Below are positions 8,226-16,882 of a DNA stretch of 64,000 nucleotides, piece by piece. Positions within the stretch are counted from its first letter, which is position 1. Every line of letters begins with the position of its first letter. The notes beneath the pieces are model-generated. The model was not told where the DNA came from. It worked only from the letters and a program-made list of their open reading frames with translations, and made no database searches. Source of the stretch: Microlunatus flavus (GTDB lineage Bacteria > Actinomycetota > Actinomycetes > Propionibacteriales > Propionibacteriaceae); assembly GCF_900110855.1 (NCBI RefSeq), contig NZ_FOFA01000001.1, positions 434,001 to 498,000 of the forward strand, in the 5' to 3' direction. A program made the translations under genes and the position numbers.

Positions 8226-9122
8226 GTGATCGTCACAGTTCTTGGTGCGTCGCACCTGGGTGAGCTGCCCGGGTTGCCCGCCGGCGACGACACCGCCCTG
8301 CTGCGGGTGGTCGGCCAGGGCCCCGTGCCCGGCCACGTCCTGGTCCTCACGCCGACGCACGGGCTGGTCGCCGCCCGCGAGCAGGCGCACGTCCTCGTCG
8401 CGGCCCACCCGCAGGTCAAGGTGTGCGTGCTGCCGCTGCCGCACCACGCGCTGACCCTCACCCTCATCGCGTACGAGCTGCTGAGCGGGCCGGGGACCGA
8501 CGGCGACCCGACCGCGCTGCTGCTGCAGGTGCGCCGTTCCGCGGAGGCGTCGCGCAGCGTGCTCTGGTACCCCCGGCTGCGCGGCCTGGACGAGCCCCAG
8601 CCGACCCTGCGGCAGGGCCTGACGGACCTGGTGCGCCGCAACGGATGGTTCCGCGAGCTGGGCGGCGACGCCGCGGACGCGGTCGTCACCTCCGGCCGCA
8701 CCGGCTCCCCCTTCGACGCGACCGACACCGTGCACCACCTGGCCGGCGCGCCGGCCCTGATGACCGAGCAGCTCGGCGCCGCCCGCTCGATCGAGGTCCC
8801 GGTGGAGGTCGAGCGGGCGCCGTACTGGGCGCGCTCGACCACCGAGCTCACGGTCCTGCGCGTCGCCCCGCGCCCGACGGAGGCGCTGCGACCCTGCCGC
8901 GACTGCGGGGCCGGGATGCTCGACGGGCAGTGCCCCTTCTGCGGGCAGGGGCCGGTGCCGCCCCCCGAGGTCCGGCCACCGGCCGGCTACCTCGCGTCCG
9001 CCGCGCCCGCGCGGGCGACGGAGCCCGCGGCCGACGAACGACCCTTCGCCCACGCCACCGCCGGCGCTGCCGGTCCCGCAGGCGCCGACGGCGCCGACCT
9101 AGTCCCAGGTGAGCCCTCATGA
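8226..9122 (+). CDS. Unknown Tad-associated protein with C-terminal zinc ribbon
   Basis: No family is recognised. The GTG at 8226 lies ~10 nt after a GGGGGAA run and starts the coupled Tad gene series; the stop overlaps the cpaB ATG (ATGA). The 298-residue product has no signal peptide or TM segment and is probably cytoplasmic. An alpha/beta N-terminal half begins with VIVTVLGASHLGEL. Near residues 223-242 it has a CxxC-N9-CxxC module (CRDCG ... CPFCG) typical of a zinc ribbon, followed by a low-complexity Ala/Pro tail. Its position directly before cpaB suggests a role in pilus assembly or control, but nothing in the sequence identifies it. Confidence 0.7.
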   Translation: MIVTVLGASHLGELPGLPAGDDTALLRVVGQGPVPGHVLVLTPTHGLVAAREQAHVLVAAHPQVKVCVLPLPHHALTLTLIAYELLSGPGTDGDPTALLLQVRRSAEASRSVLWYPRLRGLDEPQPTLRQGLTDLVRRNGWFRELGGDAADAVVTSGRTGSPFDATDTVHHLAGAPALMTEQLGAARSIEVPVEVERAPYWARSTTELTVLRVAPRPTEALRPCRDCGAGMLDGQCPFCGQGPVPPPEVRPPAGYLASAAPARATEPAADERPFAHATAGAAGPAGADGADLVPGEPS

Positions 9123-9841
9123 ACCCACGTCAGCGACGAGGCGTCCTGCTGATGGTCCTGTCCGCGCTCGCGGCCGTCCTCGTGTTCGTCGGGGTGTCGA
9201 GCTACGTCGCCTCCGTCAACAGCAAGGTCGGCCCGATGGTCACCGTCTACCAGGTGACCAAGGACCTCCCGGCCTTCACCACGCTCTCGGCCGACAACAC
9301 CGAGCCCGTGCAGGTCCCGCAGCGCTGGGCCGCGGACAACACGGTGCTCAAGAGCGCCGACATCGACGGCCGGGTCGTCTCGACGCCCATGACCTCGGGC
9401 GCCACCATCAGCCTGGACGTCCTGGTGCCGCCGAACAACCTCAGCCCCGACGAGCGCGAGGTCGCGGTGAACGTCGACGCCGTGACCGGGCTCGCCGGCC
9501 GGATCCGTCCCGGGGACCAGGTGGACGTGTACGCGGTGTTCACCGACGTGCCCGGGCTGACCAAGCAGTCCCGCATCCTCGTCGAGAACGTCCGGGTCGT
9601 CTCCGTCGCCGGGCAGCTGCAGGTGCAGACGCCGGACGCGAAGTCGCTGCAGAACGTCATCCCGGTCACCCTCGCCGTCTCGCCGGAGTCGGCCCTCGAG
9701 CTCACCTACGCCGCGCAGATGGCCGCGGAGGTCCGCCTCATCGGCCTCCCGCCGGGCGTCGCGCAGGACCGCAGCAAGGAGCAGCGGACCTTCGACGCCC
9801 GCCAGCTCGGTGGCAAGGCCGTCGCGGAGCGTGCCCGGTGA
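9119..9841 (+). CDS. cpaB: Flp pilus assembly protein CpaB/RcpC (SAF domain)
   Basis: A 240-residue CpaB/RcpC-type protein. It has an N-terminal TM anchor (~residues 9-31), then a SAF domain starting at VYQVTKDLPAFTTL and running to ~residue 100, and a RcpC-like segment with GRIRPGDQVDVYAVF near residues 130-145. In Gram-negative Tad systems this protein is periplasmic and supports the secretin. In an actinobacterium it must act at the outer face of the membrane, where its role is not established. The ATG overlaps the previous stop (ATGA) and the TGA overlaps the next GTG, so it is embedded in the coupled operon. Confidence 0.9.
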   Translation: MNPRQRRGVLLMVLSALAAVLVFVGVSSYVASVNSKVGPMVTVYQVTKDLPAFTTLSADNTEPVQVPQRWAADNTVLKSADIDGRVVSTPMTSGATISLDVLVPPNNLSPDEREVAVNVDAVTGLAGRIRPGDQVDVYAVFTDVPGLTKQSRILVENVRVVSVAGQLQVQTPDAKSLQNVIPVTLAVSPESALELTYAAQMAAEVRLIGLPPGVAQDRSKEQRTFDARQLGGKAVAERAR

Positions 9842-11439
9842 ACCGCGCCGTGATCGCCGTGGCCGACCAGGTCATCGTGCAGGAGCTCCGTTCGCGGCTG
9901 GACCAGAGCGAGGTGGCCGTCGAGGTCGCCTTCGTGGCCGAGTCCACCCAGGAGATGACGGCCGCGGTGCTGAGCCACCGCCCGGCGCTGCTCTTCGTCC
10001 ACGACCAGCTCGGCCCGGGGCCGGTCATGCAGCTGGTGCGCGACCTGACCCTGCGCAACCCGGCGCTGGCCGTGGCCATCGTGTCGACCCGCTCGGAGAC
10101 CGACGCGTACGCCGACGCCCTCGAGGCCGGTGCCCGCGGGGTGCTCGTCCAGCCCTTCGGCCTGGAGGACCTCGACCGGCTGCTCGCCACCATGACGCAG
10201 TGGAACGCGACCGTCCGCGAGGTGCTGTCGCGCAAGTCCGACGACGGCGAGCAGCAGCAGCGGGGTGGCCGCGTCGTCGCCATCGCCGGGGCCAAGGGCG
10301 GCGTCGGGACCACGGTGATGGCCTCGCACCTCGCCTGGGACGCCGCGACCAGCGACCGCCGGATGCGGGTGTGCCTCGTCGACCTCGACGTCGAGAACGG
10401 GGACGTGCCGAGCTACATCGACGTCAGCCACCGGGTCTCCATCGCCGACCTGGCCAAGATCAGCGAGGACATCACCTCGCGCGCGGTCAACGACACCGTC
10501 GTGGTCCACTCCAGCGGGCTGCACCTGCTGCTCGCGCCCAACGAGATCCGCGACACCGAGTTCGTCACCCCGCAGGCCGTCCGCCGCATCGTCGCCGAGC
10601 TGCGGAACCTCTACCACCTCGTCGTGCTCGACGTCGGTTCCGCTGTCACGACGACGCAGGCGGCCGCGGTCGAGTCGGCCGACGTCACGCTGCAGGTCGT
10701 CACCGCCGACGTGCCCGCGCTGCGCTCCGCCCGGCGCCAGGTCCTGGCCTGGGAGTCGTTGGGCGTGGCCGGCGCGGAGTCGGTGCACGCGGTCGTCAAC
10801 CGGTTCCAGCGCCGCAGCGAGATCCAGCAGGACACCATCGACGCGCTGCTGCTGGCGCAGCGCTCCCAGGTCCTCGTGCCCGACCTCGAGCGAGGCCTGG
10901 AGCGGGCGGGCAACAGCCGGACCCCGTCCGAGGTCCGCAACCAGACCTGGTGGAAGAGCCTGCGGGCCATCGGCCAGGAGCTCGAGGTCGGGCGACGCTT
11001 CGCCGAGGAGCTGCGCTCGGCCCAGAACGCGGAGGCGGCCGACGCGGTGAGCCCGCGCGGCGACGCGGCGGGTGCGGGCCGGCGCGGCCGACGCTCCGCC
11101 CGGGTCCGGGAGGCGGGCCAGGCGACCATCGAGACGGTGGCGATGCTGCCCTTCGCGCTCCTGGTGCTCCTCCTCTGCGGCCAGCTGCTGCTGCTCGGGA
11201 TCTCGACCGCGGTCGCCGGCGCGGCCGCGCAGGAGGCGGCTCGCGCCGTGTCCCTCGGCCAGGACCCCGCCGCAGCGGCCCGCTCCGTCATCCCCGACGG
11301 GATGCAGCGCTCGACCACGATCACCTCGACCGCGACGAGCGTCCGCGTCGTCGTCCGGACCCCCCTCCAGATCGCGCCGGGCGTGGAGCGCGAGCTCCCG
11401 GTGGGCGTGGACCACACGGTCGTGAAGGAGCCCCGGTGA
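9838..11439 (+). CDS. tadZ: TadZ/CpaE ATPase fused in frame to a TadE pseudopilin
   Basis: The first ~400 residues are TadZ/CpaE. They hold an N-terminal receiver-like domain (~1-125) and a MinD/ParA-type ATPase with the deviant Walker A KGGVGTT near residue 152 and LVDLDVENGD near residue 180. TadZ is a cytoplasmic polar localisation factor. The frame then continues without a stop through a basic linker into REAG|QATIETV and a TM helix followed by a TadE-like tail (QEAARAV), ~110 residues. TadE is normally a separate prepilin-peptidase substrate. At the junction an in-frame GTG (11047) has GGAGG 11 nt upstream and sits in a GTGA string like the stop-start overlaps elsewhere in the operon. 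TadE may therefore also be made by internal initiation. Whether the fusion is real or follows from an indel cannot be settled from the sequence alone. Confidence 0.85.
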   Translation: MNRAVIAVADQVIVQELRSRLDQSEVAVEVAFVAESTQEMTAAVLSHRPALLFVHDQLGPGPVMQLVRDLTLRNPALAVAIVSTRSETDAYADALEAGARGVLVQPFGLEDLDRLLATMTQWNATVREVLSRKSDDGEQQQRGGRVVAIAGAKGGVGTTVMASHLAWDAATSDRRMRVCLVDLDVENGDVPSYIDVSHRVSIADLAKISEDITSRAVNDTVVVHSSGLHLLLAPNEIRDTEFVTPQAVRRIVAELRNLYHLVVLDVGSAVTTTQAAAVESADVTLQVVTADVPALRSARRQVLAWESLGVAGAESVHAVVNRFQRRSEIQQDTIDALLLAQRSQVLVPDLERGLERAGNSRTPSEVRNQTWWKSLRAIGQELEVGRRFAEELRSAQNAEAADAVSPRGDAAGAGRRGRRSARVREAGQATIETVAMLPFALLVLLLCGQLLLLGISTAVAGAAAQEAARAVSLGQDPAAAARSVIPDGMQRSTTITSTATSVRVVVRTPLQIAPGVERELPVGVDHTVVKEPR

Positions 11440-11801
11440 CCAGTGAGGCAGGAGCGACGGTGGCGCGTACGCCGGCCGAGCCGGGGCGCGAGCGCGGCCA
11501 GGCGACGCTGGAGATGGTGGCGCTGACCGCCATGCTGCTCGGGGTCGTCGTGCTCGTGCTGCAGCTCGTCGTGTTCGTCTACACGGCCCACGGCGCCGCG
11601 CAGGCCGCCCGCGAGGGCGCCCGCGCCTACTCGCTCGGGGACGACTACGGCGCGGCGGCCCGGGCGGCCGCTCCCGGCGGCGTGTCCGTGGTCGAGGTCT
11701 CGACCTTCGGGCCCGACCACGGGGTCAAGGTGGTCGTGCAGGCACCGACCGGGTTCCTCATCGGTGACGGGCGCGTCTCGAGAAGGGTGGTCATGCCGTG
11801 A
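11436..11801 (+). CDS. TadE/TadF-like pseudopilin
   Basis: A 121-residue TadE-like protein. The GTG overlaps the preceding TGA (GTGA). A 21-residue leader ends RERG|QATLEM with Glu+5, followed by a ~22-residue hydrophobic helix (VVLVLQLVVFVY) and AAQAAREGARAYSLG, the conserved start of the TadE soluble part. The short domain behind it is beta-rich. It resembles the TadE portion fused to TadZ just upstream, with the same spacing from leader to QAAREGARA/QEAARAV, so the two may have arisen by duplication and pair as TadE and TadF. Cleavage by TadV and membrane location are expected. Confidence 0.85.
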   Translation: MTSEAGATVARTPAEPGRERGQATLEMVALTAMLLGVVVLVLQLVVFVYTAHGAAQAAREGARAYSLGDDYGAAARAAAPGGVSVVEVSTFGPDHGVKVVVQAPTGFLIGDGRVSRRVVMP

Positions 11802-13108
11802 GGCGCGGCTTCAGCGACGGCTTCCTGCCCGCCACCACCCGTGCCACCTCCTCGGTCGAGGCCGACGACAGCCAGGTCCGCCGGTTCAAGCAGATCCTGC
11901 TCGAGGAGGTCGACCTCCAGGAGCTCTCGCGGCTCTCGAACGACGAGCGCCGGGCCCGCCTCGAGCGGGTGCTGGCCCACCTCATCTCCCGCGAGGGCGT
12001 GATCCTCTCCAGCCGGGAGCGTTCGGCCCTGGTGCGCCGCGTCGTCGACGAGGCGGTCGGGCTCGGCGTGCTCGAGCCGCTGCTGGCCGACGACACGATC
12101 TCCGAGATCATGATCAACGGCCACGAGACCGTGTACGTCGAGCGCTTCGGCCGGGTCGAGCGGATCCCCTCCGGCTTCACCTCGGAGGCGCAGCTGCTGC
12201 AGACCATCGACCGGATCGTCTCGGCGGTCAACCGCCGCGTCGACGAGGCCAGCCCGATGGTGGACGCCCGCCTCCCCGCGGACGCGCGGCTGCCGCGTGG
12301 CGCCCGCGTCAACGTGGTCCTCCCCCCGCTCGCCGTCGACGGCCCGTCGGTCACCATCCGGCTGTTCCCCAAGGCGTACGGGCTGCCCGAGCTGCTGCAG
12401 CGCGGCACGCTCGACGCCCCGACCGCCGACCTGCTGTCCACCTGCGTCCGGGCCCGGCTCAACATCATCGTCAGCGGGGGCACGGCGTCCGGCAAGACGA
12501 CGATGCTCAACGCCCTCTCGCAGTTCGTCCCGGCGCGCGAGCGCATCGTCACCGTCGAGGACGCCGCCGAGCTGTCGCTCAACCAGGACCACGTGATCCG
12601 GCTGGAGACCCGTCCGGCGAACGTCGACGGGCGCGGCATGGTCACGATCCGCGACCTGGTGCGCAACTCGCTGCGCATGCGACCCGACCGCATCATCGTC
12701 GGCGAGGTCCGTGGCGGCGAGGCGCTGGACATGCTCCAGGCCATGAACACCGGCCACGAGGGGTCCCTCGCCACCGTGCACGCGAACAACGTCTACGACG
12801 CGCTGTCGCGCCTCGAGACGCTCGCCAGCATGAGCGACGTCGACATCCCCTTCGCCGCCGTGCGCGACCAGGTGAACTCGGCGATCGACCTCGTCGTCCA
12901 GCTGAACCGGCACTCCGACGGCACCCGGCGCATCGTCGAGCTCGGCTTCCTCGACTCGGCCCGGCGCGAGGACTACCACGTGCAGACGCTCGCCGAGTTC
13001 GACCAGACGGGTCACACCTTCCGCCGGCACCCGCTGCCGGCCCGGCTGGCCGGGATCCTCCTGGCGCGCGGCGAGCAGGTGCCGGACGGCTGGGAGGCGG
13101 CCGCGTGA
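11798..13108 (+). CDS. tadA: TadA/CpaF secretion ATPase
   Basis: The hexameric type II/IV secretion ATPase that powers Flp pilus assembly. The 436-residue product has an N-terminal helical domain, a domain with ISEIMINGHETVYVE (~residues 100-120), and a catalytic domain with Walker A GGTASGKTT near residue 228. It also has the Asp box TVEDAAEL, a Walker B-like RPDRIIVGEVRGGEA, and the His box segment TGHEGSLATVHAN. All are intact. The GTG start and the TGA stop each overlap the neighbouring gene by four bases. Confidence 0.95.
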   Translation: MRRGFSDGFLPATTRATSSVEADDSQVRRFKQILLEEVDLQELSRLSNDERRARLERVLAHLISREGVILSSRERSALVRRVVDEAVGLGVLEPLLADDTISEIMINGHETVYVERFGRVERIPSGFTSEAQLLQTIDRIVSAVNRRVDEASPMVDARLPADARLPRGARVNVVLPPLAVDGPSVTIRLFPKAYGLPELLQRGTLDAPTADLLSTCVRARLNIIVSGGTASGKTTMLNALSQFVPARERIVTVEDAAELSLNQDHVIRLETRPANVDGRGMVTIRDLVRNSLRMRPDRIIVGEVRGGEALDMLQAMNTGHEGSLATVHANNVYDALSRLETLASMSDVDIPFAAVRDQVNSAIDLVVQLNRHSDGTRRIVELGFLDSARREDYHVQTLAEFDQTGHTFRRHPLPARLAGILLARGEQVPDGWEAAA

Positions 13109-14028
13109 TCTGGATCTTCGCGGGCCTGCTGGCCTTCGTCACGCTCGCCCTCGGGGCGGCGTACCAGTTTGGGGCGGACGCCCGCTCCCGGCGGCTCGTC
13201 TACGTCGGCACGCTCGCCGGCACCTCGAAGGAGGAGACGCCGCGCGGCCGGTTCGCCGCAGCCAACCTGTCCTTCAGCCGCACCCGGCTCGGGCGCTCGC
13301 TGACGCAGAGCCTCGACTCCGCCGGCATCACGCAGCCGCCCCTGGCGGTGCTCCTCGTCGTGGTCGCCGTGAGCATCGTGGTCCCCTACGCGCTGGGCCG
13401 GGTGCTGGCGCCCGCCTTCGGCGTGCTCGGGGTGATCAGCGGCATCGTCCTGCTGCGGCTGTGGACGGGCTGGGCCCGCGCGCGCCGCAAGGAGCGCTTC
13501 ATCCAGCAGATCCCCGAGCTGGCGCGGGTGCTCGCCAACGCCACGAACGCCGGCCTGAGCATCACGACGGCGTGGGTGGTGGCCGAGGCCGAGATGGAGG
13601 AGCCGGCCAAGACCGAGGTCAAGCGGCTGAACGCGGCCGTGCGGTTCGGCGCCTCCCTCGAGGACGCGATGCTCGCGCTGAACGACCGCCTGCCCTCCCG
13701 CGAGGTCCGGGTCCTGATGTCGACCCTGGTCGTCAGTGCCCGGGCGGGTGGTTCGCTGATCAAGGCGCTGCGCGACATCTCGCGGACGCTCGACGACCGC
13801 AAGGAGGTGCGCCGCGAGGTGCGCACGATCCTCGCGCAGGCCCGCAGCACGGCGTGGATCGTCAGCGTCATGGGCATCGGGATCCTGCTGGTGCTGAACG
13901 TCGTGCAGCCGGGGCTGGTCGACAAGATGACCCATCGGCTCATCGGCCAGGCGGCCCTGGTCTTCGCCCTCGCCCTCTACGTCATCGGGCACGTGGTCGT
14001 GCACCGGCTGACGGCGGTGGAGCGCTGA
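13105..14028 (+). CDS. tadB: TadB inner-membrane platform protein
   Basis: One of the two GspF-domain platform proteins of the Tad machine. The 307-residue product begins with a TM helix at the GTG that overlaps the tadA stop. Two more hydrophobic segments lie around residues 70-115, then the type II secretion F domain from ~140 (IQQIPELARVLANATNAGLS ... GGSLIKALRDIS), and a C-terminal pair of TM helices. It partners with TadC, encoded immediately downstream with a TGATG overlap, and contacts the TadA ATPase. Confidence 0.93.
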   Translation: MIWIFAGLLAFVTLALGAAYQFGADARSRRLVYVGTLAGTSKEETPRGRFAAANLSFSRTRLGRSLTQSLDSAGITQPPLAVLLVVVAVSIVVPYALGRVLAPAFGVLGVISGIVLLRLWTGWARARRKERFIQQIPELARVLANATNAGLSITTAWVVAEAEMEEPAKTEVKRLNAAVRFGASLEDAMLALNDRLPSREVRVLMSTLVVSARAGGSLIKALRDISRTLDDRKEVRREVRTILAQARSTAWIVSVMGIGILLVLNVVQPGLVDKMTHRLIGQAALVFALALYVIGHVVVHRLTAVER

Positions 14029-14942
14029 TGACGAGCTTCTCGACGTGGTGGCCGGCGGTGGGCGCGACGGCCGCGCTGGTGATGTTCCTGCTCGGCTACC
14101 GCATGATGCGCGGCAAGCCCAGCGAGTACCTCGACGCCGCCGACCTCGTGCTGCTCAAGGAGGAGCGCCGGCGGGAGGCGTCCGGGCGGTTGACGGCGCT
14201 CGAGCGGCTGGCCGGGCGCTTCGTGCCGGCGCTGCGGCGGCGGATCGGTCCGACCGCGGTGCGCTACCTCCAGCGCCAGATCGACCACGCGGGCCGCCCG
14301 GTGGGGGTCACGGTCGACGGCCTGCTGCGCCGCATCTGCTGGTGGCTGCTGATCCTGGTCCCGGTGCTGGTGCTCTTCGTCGTCCGGGGGGTCTGGCTGG
14401 CCATCCCCCTGCTGCCCGTCTGCGCCGTCCTGCTGCCGCTGGCCCGCATCACCGGGACCGCGCGTCGCCGTCGGGAGAGCATCGACCGCGACCTCCCCGA
14501 CTTCCTCGACATCCTGGCCGTGACGGTGACCGCCGGCATCACGTTCCGTGCGGCGATGGTCCGGGTCACCGACCGCTTCGGCGGTCCCCTCCAGGAGGAG
14601 GTGCGGCTGACGCTGGACCAGCTCGCCCACGGCGCGAGCGTCCGCGTCGCGTTCACGAACTTCGACACCCGCTCGGGCTCGAGCGCCGTGCACAGCTTCG
14701 TCTCGGCGTTCCTCCAGGCCGAGGAGCTCGGCGCGCCGCTGGCCGAGACGCTCAACCAGATCGCGCTCGACATGCGCCGGGACAACGCCCAGCGCGTCCG
14801 GCGCAAGGCGCAGCAGACGGCGCCGCGGGTGACGCTCGCGACCTCCTTCATCTTCGTGCCCGCGACCCTCGTGCTGATGTTCGTCGGCTTCTACGTCGCC
14901 TCCGGGCTCGACCTCGGCGCGATGCTGAAGTCGTTCGGATGA
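14028..14942 (+). CDS. tadC: TadC inner-membrane platform protein
   Basis: The second GspF-type platform protein, 304 residues. It has an N-terminal TM helix, a cytoplasmic segment with paired TM helices around residues 100-145, and a T2SSF domain from ~160 (LPDFLDILAVTVTAGITFRAAM ... ELGAPLAETLNQIALDMRR). A C-terminal TM segment ends near FYVASGL. The ATG sits in TGATG with the tadB stop, and the TGA overlaps the ATG of the histidine kinase gene. The kinase pair is therefore translated as part of the pilus operon. Confidence 0.93.
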   Translation: MTSFSTWWPAVGATAALVMFLLGYRMMRGKPSEYLDAADLVLLKEERRREASGRLTALERLAGRFVPALRRRIGPTAVRYLQRQIDHAGRPVGVTVDGLLRRICWWLLILVPVLVLFVVRGVWLAIPLLPVCAVLLPLARITGTARRRRESIDRDLPDFLDILAVTVTAGITFRAAMVRVTDRFGGPLQEEVRLTLDQLAHGASVRVAFTNFDTRSGSSAVHSFVSAFLQAEELGAPLAETLNQIALDMRRDNAQRVRRKAQQTAPRVTLATSFIFVPATLVLMFVGFYVASGLDLGAMLKSFG

Positions 14943-16195
14943 CCACCCTCGAGCTCGCGCCCGGGCCGAAGGACCTGCGCCGGTGGCAGCTCCGCCCGGC
15001 GACCGGACCGGCCCAGCTGCCGCTCTCCGACCCTGGCTACGTCCTGCTGCTGCGCGCGGTCGCCGGGGCCCGGCTGGCCGGCCTGGTGCTCGCCGCCCCG
15101 GCGGTGCTCGTCTCGCCGGCGACGAGCCCGGTGACCGCCGTCAGCCTGGTGCTGCTCGGCCTGGTCAGTCTCGCCCTGAGCCGGAGCCCGCGCCTCATCC
15201 GCTGGCTCATCGCCCACCCGCTGCTCGCCCTGCTCGACACCCTGTGCAGCATCGTGCTGCTGGTGGGCCTGCCGGTGGGGCAGCCCGCTACGCTCACCGT
15301 CGTCTGCACCGCCCTGCTCGCCGGACTGGTCTACCCGGCGCCGATCCTGCTCGTCGTCCTCGGTCCCCTCCTCGTGGCCTGCCTCGGCGCGCCGAGCGGC
15401 CGCATGGGAGACGCCCTGCACACCTGGCAGGGCGTGCTCGCGATGCTCTCCGGCCTGCCGGTGCTGGTCGTCGGCGTCAGCGTCGTGGGGTCGGTCGTGC
15501 GCCGCAGCACCCTCGCCCTCGTCCGTGCCCGCCACGAGGTGGCCGAGGCGGTCGCCGCGGTCGGCGCGGCCGACGAACGAGCCCGGCTCGCGCGCGACAT
15601 GCACGACTCGGTGGGCAAGTCGATCCACGGCATCTCGCTGGCGGCCAAGGCGCTGCGCCGGGTGGTGGAACGCGACCCCGCCACCGCCCGGGTGCTGGCC
15701 GGCTCGCTCGCCGCGGCCGCCGACCAGGCCGCCCGCGAGGCACGGACGCTGCTCCTGACGCTCCGCGAGGGCCAGACCGACCGGCCCGCGGTCGACGTCG
15801 TCACCGAGGCGCTGTCCGAGTGGCAGGAGAGCACCGGGATCACGGCCCGCCTGGACGACGTGGAGGTCGTGGACGCCGACCCCCGGGTCACCGCCGAGCT
15901 CGCGACCGCCCTCGGCGAGATCCTCCACAACGTCGAGAAGCACGCGCAGGCCAGCGAGGTCGCCGTCGGGCTCACCGCCCGCGGACCGCTCATCGTGCTG
16001 CGCGTCTCCGACGACGGCCGCGGGGTCGACCCCGCCCAGCTCAGGGCCCGCGAGCGCGCGGGCCACTTCGGTCTCCGCGGCCTCCGCGAGCGCGCAGAGG
16101 CGCTCGGCGGCACCGCGGAGATCGTCCCGGCACCCGCACCCAGGAGAGGAACCACGGTCACATGGACCGCTCGGCGACAGCCACTCGAGGCGTGA
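14939..16195 (+). CDS. NarL-family sensor histidine kinase in the tad operon
   Basis: A 418-residue membrane sensor kinase. Five to six TM helices lie between residues ~35 and 190 with very short extracytoplasmic loops, so it probably senses a signal within the membrane rather than through a large external domain. The HisKA_3 box ARDMHDSVGKSIHGIS carries the phosphoacceptor His near residue 222. The ATPase has an N box (GEILHNVEKHAQ, ~residue 330) and a G box (SDDGRGVD). The ATG overlaps the tadC stop and the TGA overlaps the response-regulator GTG. A pilus-surface or membrane-stress signal is plausible but not shown. Confidence 0.9.
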   Translation: MTTLELAPGPKDLRRWQLRPATGPAQLPLSDPGYVLLLRAVAGARLAGLVLAAPAVLVSPATSPVTAVSLVLLGLVSLALSRSPRLIRWLIAHPLLALLDTLCSIVLLVGLPVGQPATLTVVCTALLAGLVYPAPILLVVLGPLLVACLGAPSGRMGDALHTWQGVLAMLSGLPVLVVGVSVVGSVVRRSTLALVRARHEVAEAVAAVGAADERARLARDMHDSVGKSIHGISLAAKALRRVVERDPATARVLAGSLAAAADQAAREARTLLLTLREGQTDRPAVDVVTEALSEWQESTGITARLDDVEVVDADPRVTAELATALGEILHNVEKHAQASEVAVGLTARGPLIVLRVSDDGRGVDPAQLRARERAGHFGLRGLRERAEALGGTAEIVPAPAPRRGTTVTWTARRQPLEA

Positions 16196-16842
16196 CCGAC
16201 GACGACGCGCGCGAGACCAGGCCGCGCGTCCGGGTCGCCCTCGCCGACGACAACGCCGTCGTCCGCATGGGCGTGCGCAGCCTGCTCATGACCGCCCCGG
16301 ACATCGAGGTCGTCGGCGAGGCCAGCAACGGCCTCGAGGCCGTCGCCCTGGTGCGGCGCGAGCGGCCCGACGTGGTGCTGCTCGACGTGCGCATGCCGAA
16401 GCAGGACGGGGTCAACGCCGCGACCGAGATCGCCGACCTCACCGCCGTGGTGATGCTCACCTACTCCGAGTCGCCCGAGGTGATCTCGGCGGCGGTCCGG
16501 GCGGGTGCGCGCGGCTACCTGGTGCACGGGCACTTCGACGAGGACGAGCTGCTGCAGGCCGTACGGCTCGCCGCCGGTGGCCTGGGCACCTTCAGCGCCC
16601 TCGCCGTCCGCGCCCTGTCCAACCCGGCCCCTGGCCGGGCCGCGCTCGCCCAGCGCCACGGCCTGTCCGAGCGGGAGGCCGACATCATGGAGCTCGTCGC
16701 CCGCGGCGCGGCCAACCGCGAGATCGCGGCCGAGCTCTTCATCGCCGAGAAGACGGTCAAGAACCACATCAACCGCCTCTTCGCCAAGCTCGGCGTCACC
16801 AGCCGCGGCCAGGCCGTCGCGCTCTGGTTGTCGGTCCGCTGA
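16192..16842 (+). CDS. NarL/FixJ response regulator with an atypical receiver
   Basis: A receiver plus LuxR-type HTH regulator. The GTG at 16192 matches the stop-start overlap seen through the operon; an ATG at 16162 with AGGAGAGGA upstream is the alternative and would add 10 residues. The receiver has the acidic pair (ADDN), the phosphoacceptor Asp in LLDVRMPKQDG (residue ~65) and a Thr in MLTYSE. The near-invariant Lys of the GYLxK segment is replaced by His (GYLVHGH, ~residue 112). The C-terminal HTH (LSEREADIMELVARGAANREI, then KTVKNHINRLFAKLGV) is intact. It is the obvious candidate to bind the 36-bp element 41 nt downstream of its stop and at the two giant pilin-like genes. Confidence 0.9.
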   Translation: MTDDDARETRPRVRVALADDNAVVRMGVRSLLMTAPDIEVVGEASNGLEAVALVRRERPDVVLLDVRMPKQDGVNAATEIADLTAVVMLTYSESPEVISAAVRAGARGYLVHGHFDEDELLQAVRLAAGGLGTFSALAVRALSNPAPGRAALAQRHGLSEREADIMELVARGAANREIAAELFIAEKTVKNHINRLFAKLGVTSRGQAVALWLSVR

Positions 16843-16882
16843 CGCCCGTGGCCGTGCCGTCCGCGCCCTCGATCCGGCCCGT

